Source of the DNA: an uncultured Pseudomonadales bacterium
GTDB lineage: Bacteria; Pseudomonadota; Gammaproteobacteria; Pseudomonadales; Azotimanducaceae
DNA: 64,000 nt
Direction: 5' to 3'
Assembly (NCBI GenBank): GCA_938036875.1
Contig: CALHVX010000044.1
Location: 62,001 to 126,000 of the forward strand
Each line of letters starts with the position of its first letter. The stretch's first letter is position 1. Positions 54,540 through 63,400 of this stretch are shown in pieces. The position numbers and the translations under genes were made by a program. A model generated the notes under the pieces. The model saw only the letters and a program-made list of their open reading frames with translations, did not search any database and was not told the origin of the DNA.

Positions 54540-55008
54540 TAGCGTGTCCTCGGCAACAAAGCGGGATTATCCGAGAGCCCTTTCGGTAGTGTAGGTTGTC
54601 GTGTTGGTGACGACTTCTTAGCGTCCATCGGTGATTTAGCGCAATCCTTAGTTTTTCCGTCATGCCCTTGCTTCACTTCTCGCTCCAAACGGAGATATTT
54701 GATAGAGGAAGATTTTCCGGGGTGTGTATGGCCATGAATAACGGCGCTGGAAACCGAGGTCATCACGATCAAGCGGAGCGTTCTGCACAGGCGTTCGATA
54801 TCAGAAGTGACCAATTTGGTTGCATTCGTAAGCAGTGGATAATCTCCCGTCAGCATTAGCGTGTTCTCGGCAACAAAGTGGGTATGTCCGAGAGTCCTTT
54901 CGGTAGTGTGGGTTGTCGTGTTGATGGCGATCTCTTAGCGCCCATCGATGAATTAGCTGAATCCTCAACGTTCCTGTCCTGCCCCTCCTGCGCTTCTCGC
55001 TCCAAACG
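54375..55008. repeat. Diverged 317-bp tandem duplication across the tnsB/tnsC border
   Basis: Two abutting direct copies, 54375-54691 and 54692-55008. Each holds the last 50 codons of a TnsB tail, the TAATG stop-start and the first 55 codons of tnsC. Fixed points agree exactly: atggccatgaataacggcg begins at 54411 and 54728, and cgctccaaacgga at 54681 and 54998, both 317 apart. The copies differ at many positions, so the event is not recent. Confidence 0.9.
54539..54856 (-). CDS. Truncated TnsC fused to a TnsB C-terminal tail (105 aa)
   Basis: Product of the 317-bp tandem duplication. Residues 1-55 copy the TnsC N-terminus including Walker A (IHGHTHPGKSS, Lys48) but stop before Walker B. Residues 56-105 copy the last 50 residues of TnsB, ending TRQPTLPKGLSDNPALLPRT plus a final Arg. 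It keeps the stop-start TAATG on both sides, so it is translated in line with its neighbours. In related transposons the TnsB tail binds TnsC, so a small protein with this tail might compete or bridge. It may instead be an inert by-product; the kept frame and many changes from the parent copies suggest selection. Confidence 0.75.
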   Translation of the reverse strand: MLTGDYPLLTNATKLVTSDIERLCRTLRLIVMTSVSSAVIHGHTHPGKSSSIKYLRLEREVKQGHDGKTKDCAKSPMDAKKSSPTRQPTLPKGLSDNPALLPRTR

Positions 55009-56730
55009 GAGCAGTTCGTTACGCGCACGCACCGAGGTTCGGGTACGCTGTTTTATCTCTTCAATGTACTCATTTACCTGCAACGGACGAAGTCCATCGC
55101 GTTTTCGAAGAAAATTCAGCTGGTTGACCCGTTTTCGGGTTTGATAGGAGTGAGGAATGCGACCCCAGTGACCTCGCGCTCTAAGAACGCCGATATGCTC
55201 GCCGCTCAGCAGATAGGCATCGCAGGTGCGCATATCACGACGATCGTACGTTATTCGTATTTGGGTATTGGTTAACGATGAGTGTTTTGACAACCGATCA
55301 CTTAGATATTTTACATTCTGGACCGAAACGTGTGCGGGATCGCTGGTACCAGCCCCGCCTCGAATAAACGGTTTCTCAACCTTCTCAAACAAATCATTCA
55401 GGGATCGCTTTGAACTAGCTACCTGGCGGGCAAGGACGTTCTTGCCGCGATGAAAAAAACGCATTCGCTCGAGTGGCGATTGATGTGTGCTGCCGTGATC
55501 CCCAGTGTTGTAGTCGTAGATAATACGTTTTAGCAATTCACGAGCATCATCGATTGTCAAATCGTAGACCTTTGCCTTTTTTTCGGCATTACGCCGCTTA
55601 GGACTACCTGCACTACCGCCCGTTGTGGAAGGTAGCCGTTGAAAGCCGCGCTGGGTTAGCGTCTTAAAGAAACTCTCAACAAATGCGCGCATTTCCGGTG
55701 TCTTTCGAAGACCCGTATTCACCGTTGCTTGTAGGTCTCGAATCAGCACATCTTGGAAATTTCGAGAAATTTGGACCCGGCTGTTGTCCATGGCCAACGA
55801 GTCAAAACATCGATATTCACAAAGCGAAATTGAATCGACGGGTAACCCAGTATCCTGACCATCGCCCTCCGGTTTCAGCGATCGAGCGATGGCGGCTAAG
55901 ACATCAGTGGTATTTTCTTTCGTGCTTTCCGTGAGGTAATAGCCCAAGACTGCTCTAGTGAAACAGTCGATCAATACGATGATCAATAATCGCACTAGCG
56001 GTAAGGATTTTTCCTCTCCATCGAGATCGTCCATACGCAAGACGAAGAAGGCGTCTGTCGTGTGGGTATCTAATTCCACACGCTCATAGGGCACGAGAAT
56101 CTCACGTCCCACTTCTTCGGTATTCATATCCGAACGCTGGGCGGCCTCTTCCCCGGCATTCGCAGAAGTCATCGGCCGAAATTTCGTATCGTAGAGCGCC
56201 AATCGATATTTGAGGATGGCGTTGTAACCTTCACTTTTAAAGCAAAATGGGTAGTCGTCCGGACCAAATTCAGCCTGGCGTAAGGCAGTGGTCCAAGCTT
56301 CCCAAACTTCTTTGGGGCTTTGGCCGGCGAGGCATGCTTCTCTAACGAGTTGCTCCATGTGGGGATATTTCACGAAGTGCTGTTTTAATAACCCCGCAAC
56401 GCCGTCGCCATCCGAGGTTCGAACGTACGATTTCCCATTTTGTCGAAGATATAAAACAAGCGCTCTTTGACCCCAAGGGCGTCCATCGGCGTGTGTTGTC
56501 ATGGCACGCCGGGCGAACTCGGTTAGCTTCGTGCGGTTGATGGAATGTAGTTCTTCTATCTGCCGTGCGCTGTACTGCCCACTACAGTAGTCCCGCATAC
56601 CATCGACAAGGTTCATAAAGTCTTGCCGAAGGTGTTCCGGTACCGCATCCATCTGTACTTCTGGCCACGTGTCGAATTTTGCCACCTCTGGGGCTACACC
56701 CATATTTTTGCAGATATCAAAGATGCTCAT
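54856..56730 (-). CDS. tnsB: TnsB/TniA-family DDE transposase
   Basis: 624 residues with the retroviral-integrase-type catalytic core: Asp221 in VELDTHTTD, Asp315 in SLAMDNSRV and Glu352 in FVESFFKT, a D-D-36-E arrangement. Flanking parts are an N-terminal DNA-binding region with two helical units and a C-terminal beta domain (~430-560), then a basic tail with PTLPKGLSD that likely hooks TnsC. It cuts and joins the transposon 3' ends. The start overlaps the TnsA-like stop (ATGA). The tail is duplicated in the next small frame. Confidence 0.9.
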   Translation of the reverse strand: MSIFDICKNMGVAPEVAKFDTWPEVQMDAVPEHLRQDFMNLVDGMRDYCSGQYSARQIEELHSINRTKLTEFARRAMTTHADGRPWGQRALVLYLRQNGKSYVRTSDGDGVAGLLKQHFVKYPHMEQLVREACLAGQSPKEVWEAWTTALRQAEFGPDDYPFCFKSEGYNAILKYRLALYDTKFRPMTSANAGEEAAQRSDMNTEEVGREILVPYERVELDTHTTDAFFVLRMDDLDGEEKSLPLVRLLIIVLIDCFTRAVLGYYLTESTKENTTDVLAAIARSLKPEGDGQDTGLPVDSISLCEYRCFDSLAMDNSRVQISRNFQDVLIRDLQATVNTGLRKTPEMRAFVESFFKTLTQRGFQRLPSTTGGSAGSPKRRNAEKKAKVYDLTIDDARELLKRIIYDYNTGDHGSTHQSPLERMRFFHRGKNVLARQVASSKRSLNDLFEKVEKPFIRGGAGTSDPAHVSVQNVKYLSDRLSKHSSLTNTQIRITYDRRDMRTCDAYLLSGEHIGVLRARGHWGRIPHSYQTRKRVNQLNFLRKRDGLRPLQVNEYIEEIKQRTRTSVRARNELLRLEREAQEGQDRNVEDSANSSMGAKRSPSTRQPTLPKGLSDIPTLLPRTR

Positions 56731-57431
56731 GGCAACCGAACCGTCAGGCTGCGAGAAACGGGTTCGGTGTCCAGGTCAGCGTGCAAGCGGCCTTGATGGA
56801 TGAGGTAGACGGTCGCTGCTAGTGCAGCTTGTGGATCATCGGTTTGGAAATGACCGTCAAGCTCACCCAACGACATGGCTTGTTCCCGCTCCTCAAACAA
56901 GCGCGCAACCCGCTCCACCACCGCTGGTTGGTTGTCTGCTATAGCCCGGACAACCCAGGGAAGCAATATCGTCCAGTTGCGAATTCGTGTGGATCGTTCA
57001 TCTAGGAAACGATTGGTGACAAATCGGGTATGGAGACCTAACTCTCGGAAGGCTAGCTGAATGCGAGACCAATCAGGGGGCACCCACTCTCCGACTTCAT
57101 TCTCCTCCAACGTATCTTGATGGCAGACATGGATAAATTCTTCTCTGCCCGTGTCCCACCTTACCCAGGCGCTGCTGGTGTACTTAAGCACTCGCCCGTT
57201 GATCCGTCTATTAATCTCGGGTTCAGGGCGAGCGCGTAGTGCGAATACAGACGGATCTGACTCGCACCACACCAGATATCGGTAGGTCAGCGAATCGCCG
57301 GCCTCGCAGACATCTGCCGCTTTCGGGAAGTATTGACGGTATTCATCCACCGTCATCCGCTTACCATCGGTAATTTTGGTCTGCTTCGGCACATGGGCCA
57401 CCGCAGGTTGTACGCTTGAATAGCCGAACAT
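56727..57431 (-). CDS. tnsA: TnsA-like protein, endonuclease residues apparently lost
   Basis: 234 residues. Position at the head of the operon and the layout SLTYRYLVWCESDPSVFALR, then NGRVLKYTSSAWVRWDTGRE, then EFIHVCHQD match TnsA N-terminal domains. However, the catalytic Asp of the usual YTPDF is replaced (YTSSAW), and the Q/E-x-K ending reads HVCHQD. If TnsA is inactive, transposition would go by cointegrates as in TnsA-less elements. A different protein with a related fold cannot be ruled out. The C-terminal part (~150-234) is helical and could contact TnsC. Confidence 0.6.
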   Translation of the reverse strand: MFGYSSVQPAVAHVPKQTKITDGKRMTVDEYRQYFPKAADVCEAGDSLTYRYLVWCESDPSVFALRARPEPEINRRINGRVLKYTSSAWVRWDTGREEFIHVCHQDTLEENEVGEWVPPDWSRIQLAFRELGLHTRFVTNRFLDERSTRIRNWTILLPWVVRAIADNQPAVVERVARLFEEREQAMSLGELDGHFQTDDPQAALAATVYLIHQGRLHADLDTEPVSRSLTVRLP

Positions 57432-57479
57432 ACCGCAGACTTCCTGTTCGAATAGTCAGTACAATCTACTTAGAGCCAC

Positions 57480-57499
57480 TCCTAAAATACATCTTAGGA
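57480..57499. promoter_or_regulatory. Inverted repeat TCCTAA-N8-TTAGGA between tnsA and the XRE gene
   Basis: Arms at 57480-57485 and 57494-57499 in the divergent promoter region. Further half-sites TTAGGA (57921-57926), ttaggtcctaa (58006-58016) and tttagg (58072-58077) follow beyond the regulator gene. A good candidate operator for the XRE protein. Confidence 0.55.
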
Positions 57500-57545
57500 A
57501 TGTTAACTATGTTATTGATATGTAAGTAATCGAGAACAAACCGTA

Positions 57546-57902
57546 ATGCAGAGCCTGAACTACAGTGACGATGCGAGTGCCGAAACTGGCCTGGGACCGC
57601 GTGTTCGCGCGCTACGCCACCGTGCGGGATTGTCCCAAGAAAACTTGGCCGACCAACTGGGGTTTACGGCAGCGAATCTCTCTGCCATTGAGTCTGGAAG
57701 GAATGACAATCCCACACTACGTGTGCTGACCGCCCTCGCCAGCTTCTTCAACACCTCGATTGATACGTTGGTGGGTTCACAATCCAGCCACTCAGGGGAC
57801 GTGGAGCTCATGGCAGAACACTTCGCTCAGTTGCCGGACCACGATCGGTTGTTGGTTTCTGACATCATGGCGTGCATAGCAAGTCGTCGAGTAGGCAGCT
57901 AG
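57546..57902 (+). CDS. XRE-family HTH transcriptional regulator
   Basis: 118 residues. The helix-turn-helix covers ~16-70: RVRALRHRAGLSQENLADQL, FTAANLSAIESGRNDNPTLR and LTALASFFNTSIDTLVG, followed by a short acidic tail. It is transcribed away from the Tn7-like operon, with 114 bp between the two starts and a symmetric TCCTAA/TTAGGA site between them, so it likely represses transposition and itself. Similar regulators accompany other Tn7-like elements. Confidence 0.88.
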   Translation: MQSLNYSDDASAETGLGPRVRALRHRAGLSQENLADQLGFTAANLSAIESGRNDNPTLRVLTALASFFNTSIDTLVGSQSSHSGDVELMAEHFAQLPDHDRLLVSDIMACIASRRVGS

Positions 57903-58078
57903 GGCTCTACTACAAGGCATTTAGGAATTGAAACCGTCGATTAATTCGATTGGCTAAGGCGACCAGTAAAACTAGAGGTCACGGTGCAGAGCAGTTCGAA
58001 TATTCTTAGGTCCTAAAAAAGTTCGGTTGGCTAGTTATTACTATTGCCTGAGTAAGACCTTTTTGAGAGTATTTAGGC

Positions 58079-58252
58079 ATGACCAAATCTATTCGAAATG
58101 CCAAGCAAAAAGCTATCCTCGACAAGAAAAGCGCATGGTGTTTTCCATCCTCTATGGAAGAAGCCCTCAACGATATGGACGTTGTTCTTGACGAAATGAG
58201 AGCCAACACCAAAAGAATACGGTCGACTCAGCCTAGAAAGCGTATCACCTAG
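58079..58252 (+). CDS. Small hypothetical protein (57 aa)
   Basis: Frame from ATG 58079 to TAG 58252. The product begins MTKSIRNAKQKAILDKKSAW, has an acidic middle (EEALNDMDVVLDEM) and a basic end (RSTQPRKRIT). No family recognised. A TTTAGG half-site lies just before its start, so it may belong to the XRE regulon. Coding status is uncertain because of its size. Confidence 0.35.
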   Translation: MTKSIRNAKQKAILDKKSAWCFPSSMEEALNDMDVVLDEMRANTKRIRSTQPRKRIT

Positions 58253-58578
58253 CGATCAGGCTGCTCAAATCGAGGCAACATACTTCCTGAGAATGCCTCT
58301 TGTTCGACCCTCCCATGCATTCAACCAACAAAAATGGCGAGAGAATTTCCAATACTTTGTGGAATGAACATTTTGCTTGAATCCGACGCGACATTTAGCG
58401 CTAGTAACCAAAAATGTTTGGAAGCGCAGACATTGCAGAAATTTCCATGGTAAACCAACACGTTGTGGGTGCTAACCTTTGAACTAGGTCAGCTTGGCCA
58501 AGGTCCACTTCCCCTAGAAACGGACTTTTAGAACACCCGGGGAAAGCGAACTTCCGGCCAGTTTTTCGCTTTGGTTAT

Positions 58579-58686
58579 ACAGCATTGGGTCAGAAGCTGG
58601 CCAATCATGCAGATTCTAGAACAGCCGGAATACATGGCCATAGCGATGACAAAGTCACCATTGAAGAATCTGAGCGTGTTCGAACG
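58579..58686 (+). pseudogene. Degenerate C-terminal fragment of a tyrosine recombinase
   Basis: An open frame without start codon (58483-58764) contains ALGQKLANHADSRTAGIH followed by DDKVTIEESERVR. This resembles the final block of integrases, xxIANHxDxRTTxLYDRRxDEVTLDEVERI, with the nucleophile Tyr replaced. Recognised by memory only; it would mark an older insertion at this site. Confidence 0.35.
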
Positions 58687-58809
58687 CCGCCCCCTATTCA
58701 AGGAGTAGGAGAATCCCTCGTTACGATATTTGTATTCAGCCTTTCAACCACTGGGGCTGCGTGACAATTCGATTAGACGCTCCTCTGTAACTCGCTCCAA
58801 TTAAGTGAC

Positions 58810-59250
58810 TTATGTTTCTGTGTTCTCCCACCTTGGCCACAACCTGCCCATCGCTAGGAACGTGAACGACGCCGACCAGGTGATAAGCATCAGACCATTC
58901 AACGCTTCCATCGCGGTGATAAACCGGATATGGCCTTCAGGAAAGATATCGCCGAATCCAAGCGAGGTGTAAACAACGCCGGAGTAGTAGAGATAGCTCA
59001 TGGGGTGAGATACCTCTTGTCCTTGAAACGTGCCAAGTCCCAACACCTCGTCTGCTAATAGATAAACAACGGCGTATGCAGCTATCTCAACAACGTGGGC
59101 CACATAAAGCACAACGACTATGAGCAGTAGCTTCTTATCCAGCGCCATACGCATCGATGGCACACGCCCACCGAGCCACACCATGACTCGGCTATGAAAA
59201 CCAAAGGTTAATACGACGAGCACCAACGCCAGCGTGATTGCGATTCCCAT
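58810..59250 (-). CDS. Two-helix ion channel protein
   Basis: 146 residues from the ATG at 59250, where the hydrophobic N-terminus begins (GIAITLALVLVVLTFGF); a longer frame would overlap the methyltransferase gene. Further membrane helices are LLLIVVVLYVAHVVEIAAY and FITAMEALNGLMLITWSASF. The pore loop reads YTSLGFGDIFPEG, the potassium-channel-like filter (usual TVGYGD) in the form SLGFGD. No regulatory RCK domain. Probably lets cations through the inner membrane. Last gene of the metal/cation run. Confidence 0.82.
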   Translation of the reverse strand: MGIAITLALVLVVLTFGFHSRVMVWLGGRVPSMRMALDKKLLLIVVVLYVAHVVEIAAYAVVYLLADEVLGLGTFQGQEVSHPMSYLYYSGVVYTSLGFGDIFPEGHIRFITAMEALNGLMLITWSASFTFLAMGRLWPRWENTET

Positions 59251-59275
59251 TGCTTTTTCCCCATTACATAACGTT

Positions 59276-59947
59276 TTACGGCTTCCGACCCTGGTAAATA
59301 GATATTGATCCCGTGGCGGTTTGTATAACCTCCAGCTCTTCAACGTCTACGAAGTGAGCGTCTCGCATATAATCCGGCAACCGCCCTTTGGCGTTCGGTG
59401 TAGTGTCCTCCACGCCATCAATGGCCTGAACGGTGCTTCGAAACAGAACGCGCATCAGAAGGTTTCGCTGCAATCCGTAGTCAGCAATGAACAAGCTACC
59501 TCCTGGGACTAGTGCCTCCCAGATTGCGCCGAGAATAGTCCTCTTCTCTGCTATTGGCGTCTGGTGAAACACTAGGCTGGAGACTACTTTGTCGACCGGT
59601 GCCAGCTCGGCCGCGAGCTCCTGAGTTAAGAACCCTTCTCGCCACTCAACCTCATGACCTGCGGCATCTGCCTTCGACCGTGCTTTCGCCAACACTTCCG
59701 GGTCCGGGTCAATGCCGACGATATGACTCTGCGGCGAGGCAGTCTTGAGTTGGGTAATGAGTGAACCCGTGCCGCAACCCACATCGAGGATTCGCTCCTC
59801 TGGTTGCGGATCCACAAAGCCAATCAAGGTACTCCGCCAGATCTTTTCTCGAGTGAGCCCAGCGATCGCAAGGTCATAAAGGGGTGTGAGCCGTGGATGA
59901 CCGAGTGCTGGTGTAAAGGTTTGTTCAGCGTCCACGGCTAGTGGCAC
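59276..59947 (-). CDS. Class I SAM-dependent methyltransferase
   Basis: 223 residues from a GTG overlapping the DUF4396 stop by 10 bp; GTG at 59935 is an alternative. Motif I is ILDVGCGTGSLI (~53-64), then VGIDPDPEVLAKAR (~77-90), VVSSLVFHQTP (~124-134) and LVPGGSLFIADYG (~146-158), as in UbiE-like enzymes. It may methylate a small molecule or metal(loid); the efflux neighbours make the second idea tempting but unproved. Confidence 0.85.
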   Translation of the reverse strand: MPLAVDAEQTFTPALGHPRLTPLYDLAIAGLTREKIWRSTLIGFVDPQPEERILDVGCGTGSLITQLKTASPQSHIVGIDPDPEVLAKARSKADAAGHEVEWREGFLTQELAAELAPVDKVVSSLVFHQTPIAEKRTILGAIWEALVPGGSLFIADYGLQRNLLMRVLFRSTVQAIDGVEDTTPNAKGRLPDYMRDAHFVDVEELEVIQTATGSISIYQGRKP

Positions 59948-60390
59948 GCTTTCAGGTTACGCTTTAGAAGCCACCAGTTTACCGGCCACGCCGCAAGAAA
60001 ACCCGCTGGTATGGCAACAGCGATCCCTAACCAGAACATTGGTGACAGTACGGAGCCCGCTTGCATCCCACCTACTGCGTAGTCTGTGGCGTTCATAACA
60101 ATTTCCATGACACCGATGGAAACCACTTCGCCAATCCAGATAATCTTGAAGGCTTCGGTAAACGTTTTTCCCTGATGCCTCACGATGGGCACAAGACCAA
60201 GCGTGAACCCAGAGATATAGGCCAGCGTTGTGGCCAATATAATCGTTGGCCAAACGCCTATTCCCAAACTTACTCCGATGAGCAGGCCGGCAACCTCGCC
60301 AATGACACAACCCGTCAAGCAGTGAAGCGTTGACTGGGCTGAGGTGATAAACGGATTACCTTCATGATGATGGTGTGTGGTTTCGGTCAT
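59938..60390 (-). CDS. DUF4396 membrane protein
   Basis: 150 residues from the ATG at 60390, preceded by GAGG; the stretch before it in the longer frame is not family-like. An N-terminal His run (THHHHEG) may bind metal. About four membrane helices follow (CVIGEVAGLLIGVSLGIG, TIILATTLAYISGFTLGL, IIWIGEVVSIGVMEIVMN and GIAVAIPAGFLAAWPVNWW). Family DUF4396 has no known reaction and often lies near copper or heavy-metal efflux genes, as here 37 bp after the RND pump. Confidence 0.85.
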   Translation of the reverse strand: MTETTHHHHEGNPFITSAQSTLHCLTGCVIGEVAGLLIGVSLGIGVWPTIILATTLAYISGFTLGLVPIVRHQGKTFTEAFKIIWIGEVVSIGVMEIVMNATDYAVGGMQAGSVLSPMFWLGIAVAIPAGFLAAWPVNWWLLKRNLKACH

Positions 60391-60427
60391 GGTTAAATCC
60401 TCTTTAGTTAGTTGATGCTCCATATGC

Positions 60428-63400
60428 CTATACAGCCAGTGCATCTGATGCTCGTCGATCGGACATAGAGGCCGAGAATTCTCGTGCAGCGCAATAAAGC
60501 ACCGGCACTAGGAGTGTTGTGATCACGGCCACTAACATTCCGCCAAACGACGGTATAGCCATAGGAACCATGATGTCGGAGCCACGACCGGTTGATGTGA
60601 GCACCGGAATGAGAGCTAACAACGTTGTGGCTGTGGTCATCAACGCCGGTCGGATGCGACGGTTAGCCCCTTCAATGACTAAACGCCGTATTTCGGTTGT
60701 TGAATCCGCCTGATTCCGGGCCATGGTCTGATCTAAGTAAGTCGCAGTCACAACACCGTTGTCTGTCGCAATTCCAAACAGCGCGAGAAAACCCACCCAG
60801 ATGGCGACGCTCATATTTATCGGCCCAACCTGGAAGAGTTCTCGCAAGTTGGCTCCCAAAACGTCGAAATCCAGGAATCCCGAAACACTGTAGGCCCAGA
60901 TAATTAGGAAACCCCCGGACCAGGCAACCGCAATTCCGCTGAACACAATCAGCGTTGTGGTTACCGATGAGAACTGCAGATAGAGAATCAAGAATATGAC
61001 GAACAAAGACAGTGGTAGGACCACCGAGAGCGTTTTTTGGGCTCGAAGTTGGTTCTCGTAGTTACCTGCAAAGGTGTAACTAACACCGTTGGGCAACACA
61101 AACTCACCACTGTCGATCTTGGCATTTAGGAATGCTTGCGCTTCCTCAACGACATCAACCTCAGCAGCACCCGGTAGCTTGTCAAAGACCACGTATCCCA
61201 ACAGAAACGTGTCTTCACTCTTGATGGCCTGAGGACCACGGACGTAGCGAATCTCTGCTAACTGTCCAAGTGGTATCTGTGCCCCACTCGCCGTGGGCAC
61301 AACAATTTCCTCTAGTCCCTCTGGCGTATCTCGAAGCTCCCGGTAGTACCGCACCCTGACCGGATAGCGCTCCCGGCCCTCAATGGTGCTCGTCACAGGC
61401 TTTCCGCCAATAGCCACCTCAATCACCTGCTGAACATCACTGATGTGAAGCCCATAACGACCCAATGCTGCGCGGTCGAGATCAATCTCAAGATAAGGCT
61501 TACCAACCAACCGATCCGCAGTGACCGTCGAAGCCTCAATGCTCGGCACTTCCTTAAGGAGTGACTCGAGCTGCAGAGCAACTCGTTCGATGGTATCCAA
61601 ATCTGGACCCTTCACTTTGATACCCATAGGAGCTCGCATGCCGCTTTGCAACATGACGATGCGAGCGGCGATGGGCTGTAGTTTGGGTGCTGACGTTGTC
61701 CCTGGCAGGTTCGCGACCTTAACGATTTCCTGCCAAATATCATCGGTGGACCGAATATGGTCTCGCCATTGACGAAAGGGTTGTCCGTCTTCGTCGGGAA
61801 TGAGCTCGCCCAAGGAATCGCGCTCAAAGTCGTCACTTTCCTCGTCGTAGGCAAAGCGCATAGTGCGGCCGTCCACATCCGTTCGAAACTCAGAGTAGTA
61901 GTTCACGACGGTTTCAAACATCGATATCGGAGCGGGATCAAGCGGCGTATCTGCCCTACCGAGCTTCCCAACAACAGATTCCACTTCTGGAATGGAGGCA
62001 ATGGCCCGGTCAAGGATCTCAAGCGAGTCCTGTGCCTCACCAATCGATGCATGAGGCATCGTTGTCGGCATATAGAGGTAAGAGCCTTCATCCAGATTAG
62101 GCATAAACTCCTTACCAAAGCCCGGCATTGTCCGGTCAACCGCCTGCCAAGCGTTCGTTTGACGCAGTGCATCGGGGGCGAACTTGAAGACATTGTCGAA
62201 ACCCAGCCACGCCGTTAACCCAAGCGCCGTAATCAGCACTGGCACTGTGGTGAATAACGCCTTGTGCTCCAAACACCAACCCAGAAGCCTCGGGTATGCG
62301 CGTTGATAGGCACGAAACGCAAGCAACAACCCACCAATCAACACCACGACAAACAGAAGATTGACGAACAGTCCCCTACCCGGTCCCAATGGTAGCCAAG
62401 ATTGAGTCAATAGAATGGCAACCAGCCCAGCCACCAACAGGCTAGCTGCAGGCGTTAAGTTGTCGGTGATCCAAACCGGAATCGCAATTCGATCCTTGAG
62501 TAGTTGCAGTGCACAGAACGCGATTAGCAACGAACCCGCTAATACGCTGTACCAGACCACGATGGCCAGCCCTGCCGCTAGAAGCCCAACGTAGAACAGG
62601 CTCTTTAACCGCTCTGATCGTATCTTGGTGCCAAAAAGTAGTTGCGCAGCGGGCGGGATAATCGCCAACGCAACAATAACGGCGGCCATCAACGCGAACG
62701 TCTTAGTAAACGCTAGCGGCGTGAATAGCTTTCCTTCTGCACCCGTCATGGTGAAGACAGGCAGAAAGCTGACCACTGTCGTGGCTACCGAGGTTAATAC
62801 CGCGCCGGCCACTTCTCTGGTGGCCTCAAAGACGATCTCCAACGGAGAGTTGTCCGGCTCCGCTTCCTCCATGTGCCTGAGTACGTTTTCACAGATGATG
62901 ACCCCCATATCGACCATGGTGCCGATGGCGATCGCAATCCCCGACAAAGCAACGATGTTAGCGGAGACGCCAAAGAGCTTCATCGCGATAAAACACATCA
63001 GCACCGCCACAGGCAGCAGTGCACTGATAAGAATCGAGCTACGAAGGTGCATCACCATGATCAGCACCACAATCATGGTGATGAAAATTTCTTCCGTCAG
63101 CGCATCGTTTAACGTCCCGAGCGTTTCATAAATCAGGTCGGTGCGGTCGTAGAACGGCACAATCGTTACCTGACTCAGGGTCAGTCCCTCGGGCCAGGTG
63201 TCCTGCGCATTGCCACGCAGCCAAGGAATCCAGGCCTCCTGGTTCAGCGTGTTATCAACAAAAGCATCGAAGTCGTTGTCTTGTGCAAATACTCGAAGGG
63301 CACTCTTTGAGGTTGTTCGGTAGTCAACGATTGCCTTTGAAGGCAGCCCTGGAGAAACTTCCGCAATCTTCTCCTTGGCATTGCCGATCGCTGCCAAGGG

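Larger units (their letters stand above)
57903..58809. other. 0.9-kb low-coding region beyond the XRE gene
   Basis: Contains TTAGG half-sites, one small possible gene (58079-58252) and a degenerate recombinase-like segment (58579-58686). It is the expected place for the tnsA-side transposon end, but I found no clear terminal TGT...ACA with repeated transposase sites. Confidence 0.5.

Noticed and set aside
50781-57431. CRISPR-associated transposon
   Set aside because: TnsA-like, TnsB, TnsC and TniQ are present, but no Cas12k or Cascade gene and no array is visible in the window.
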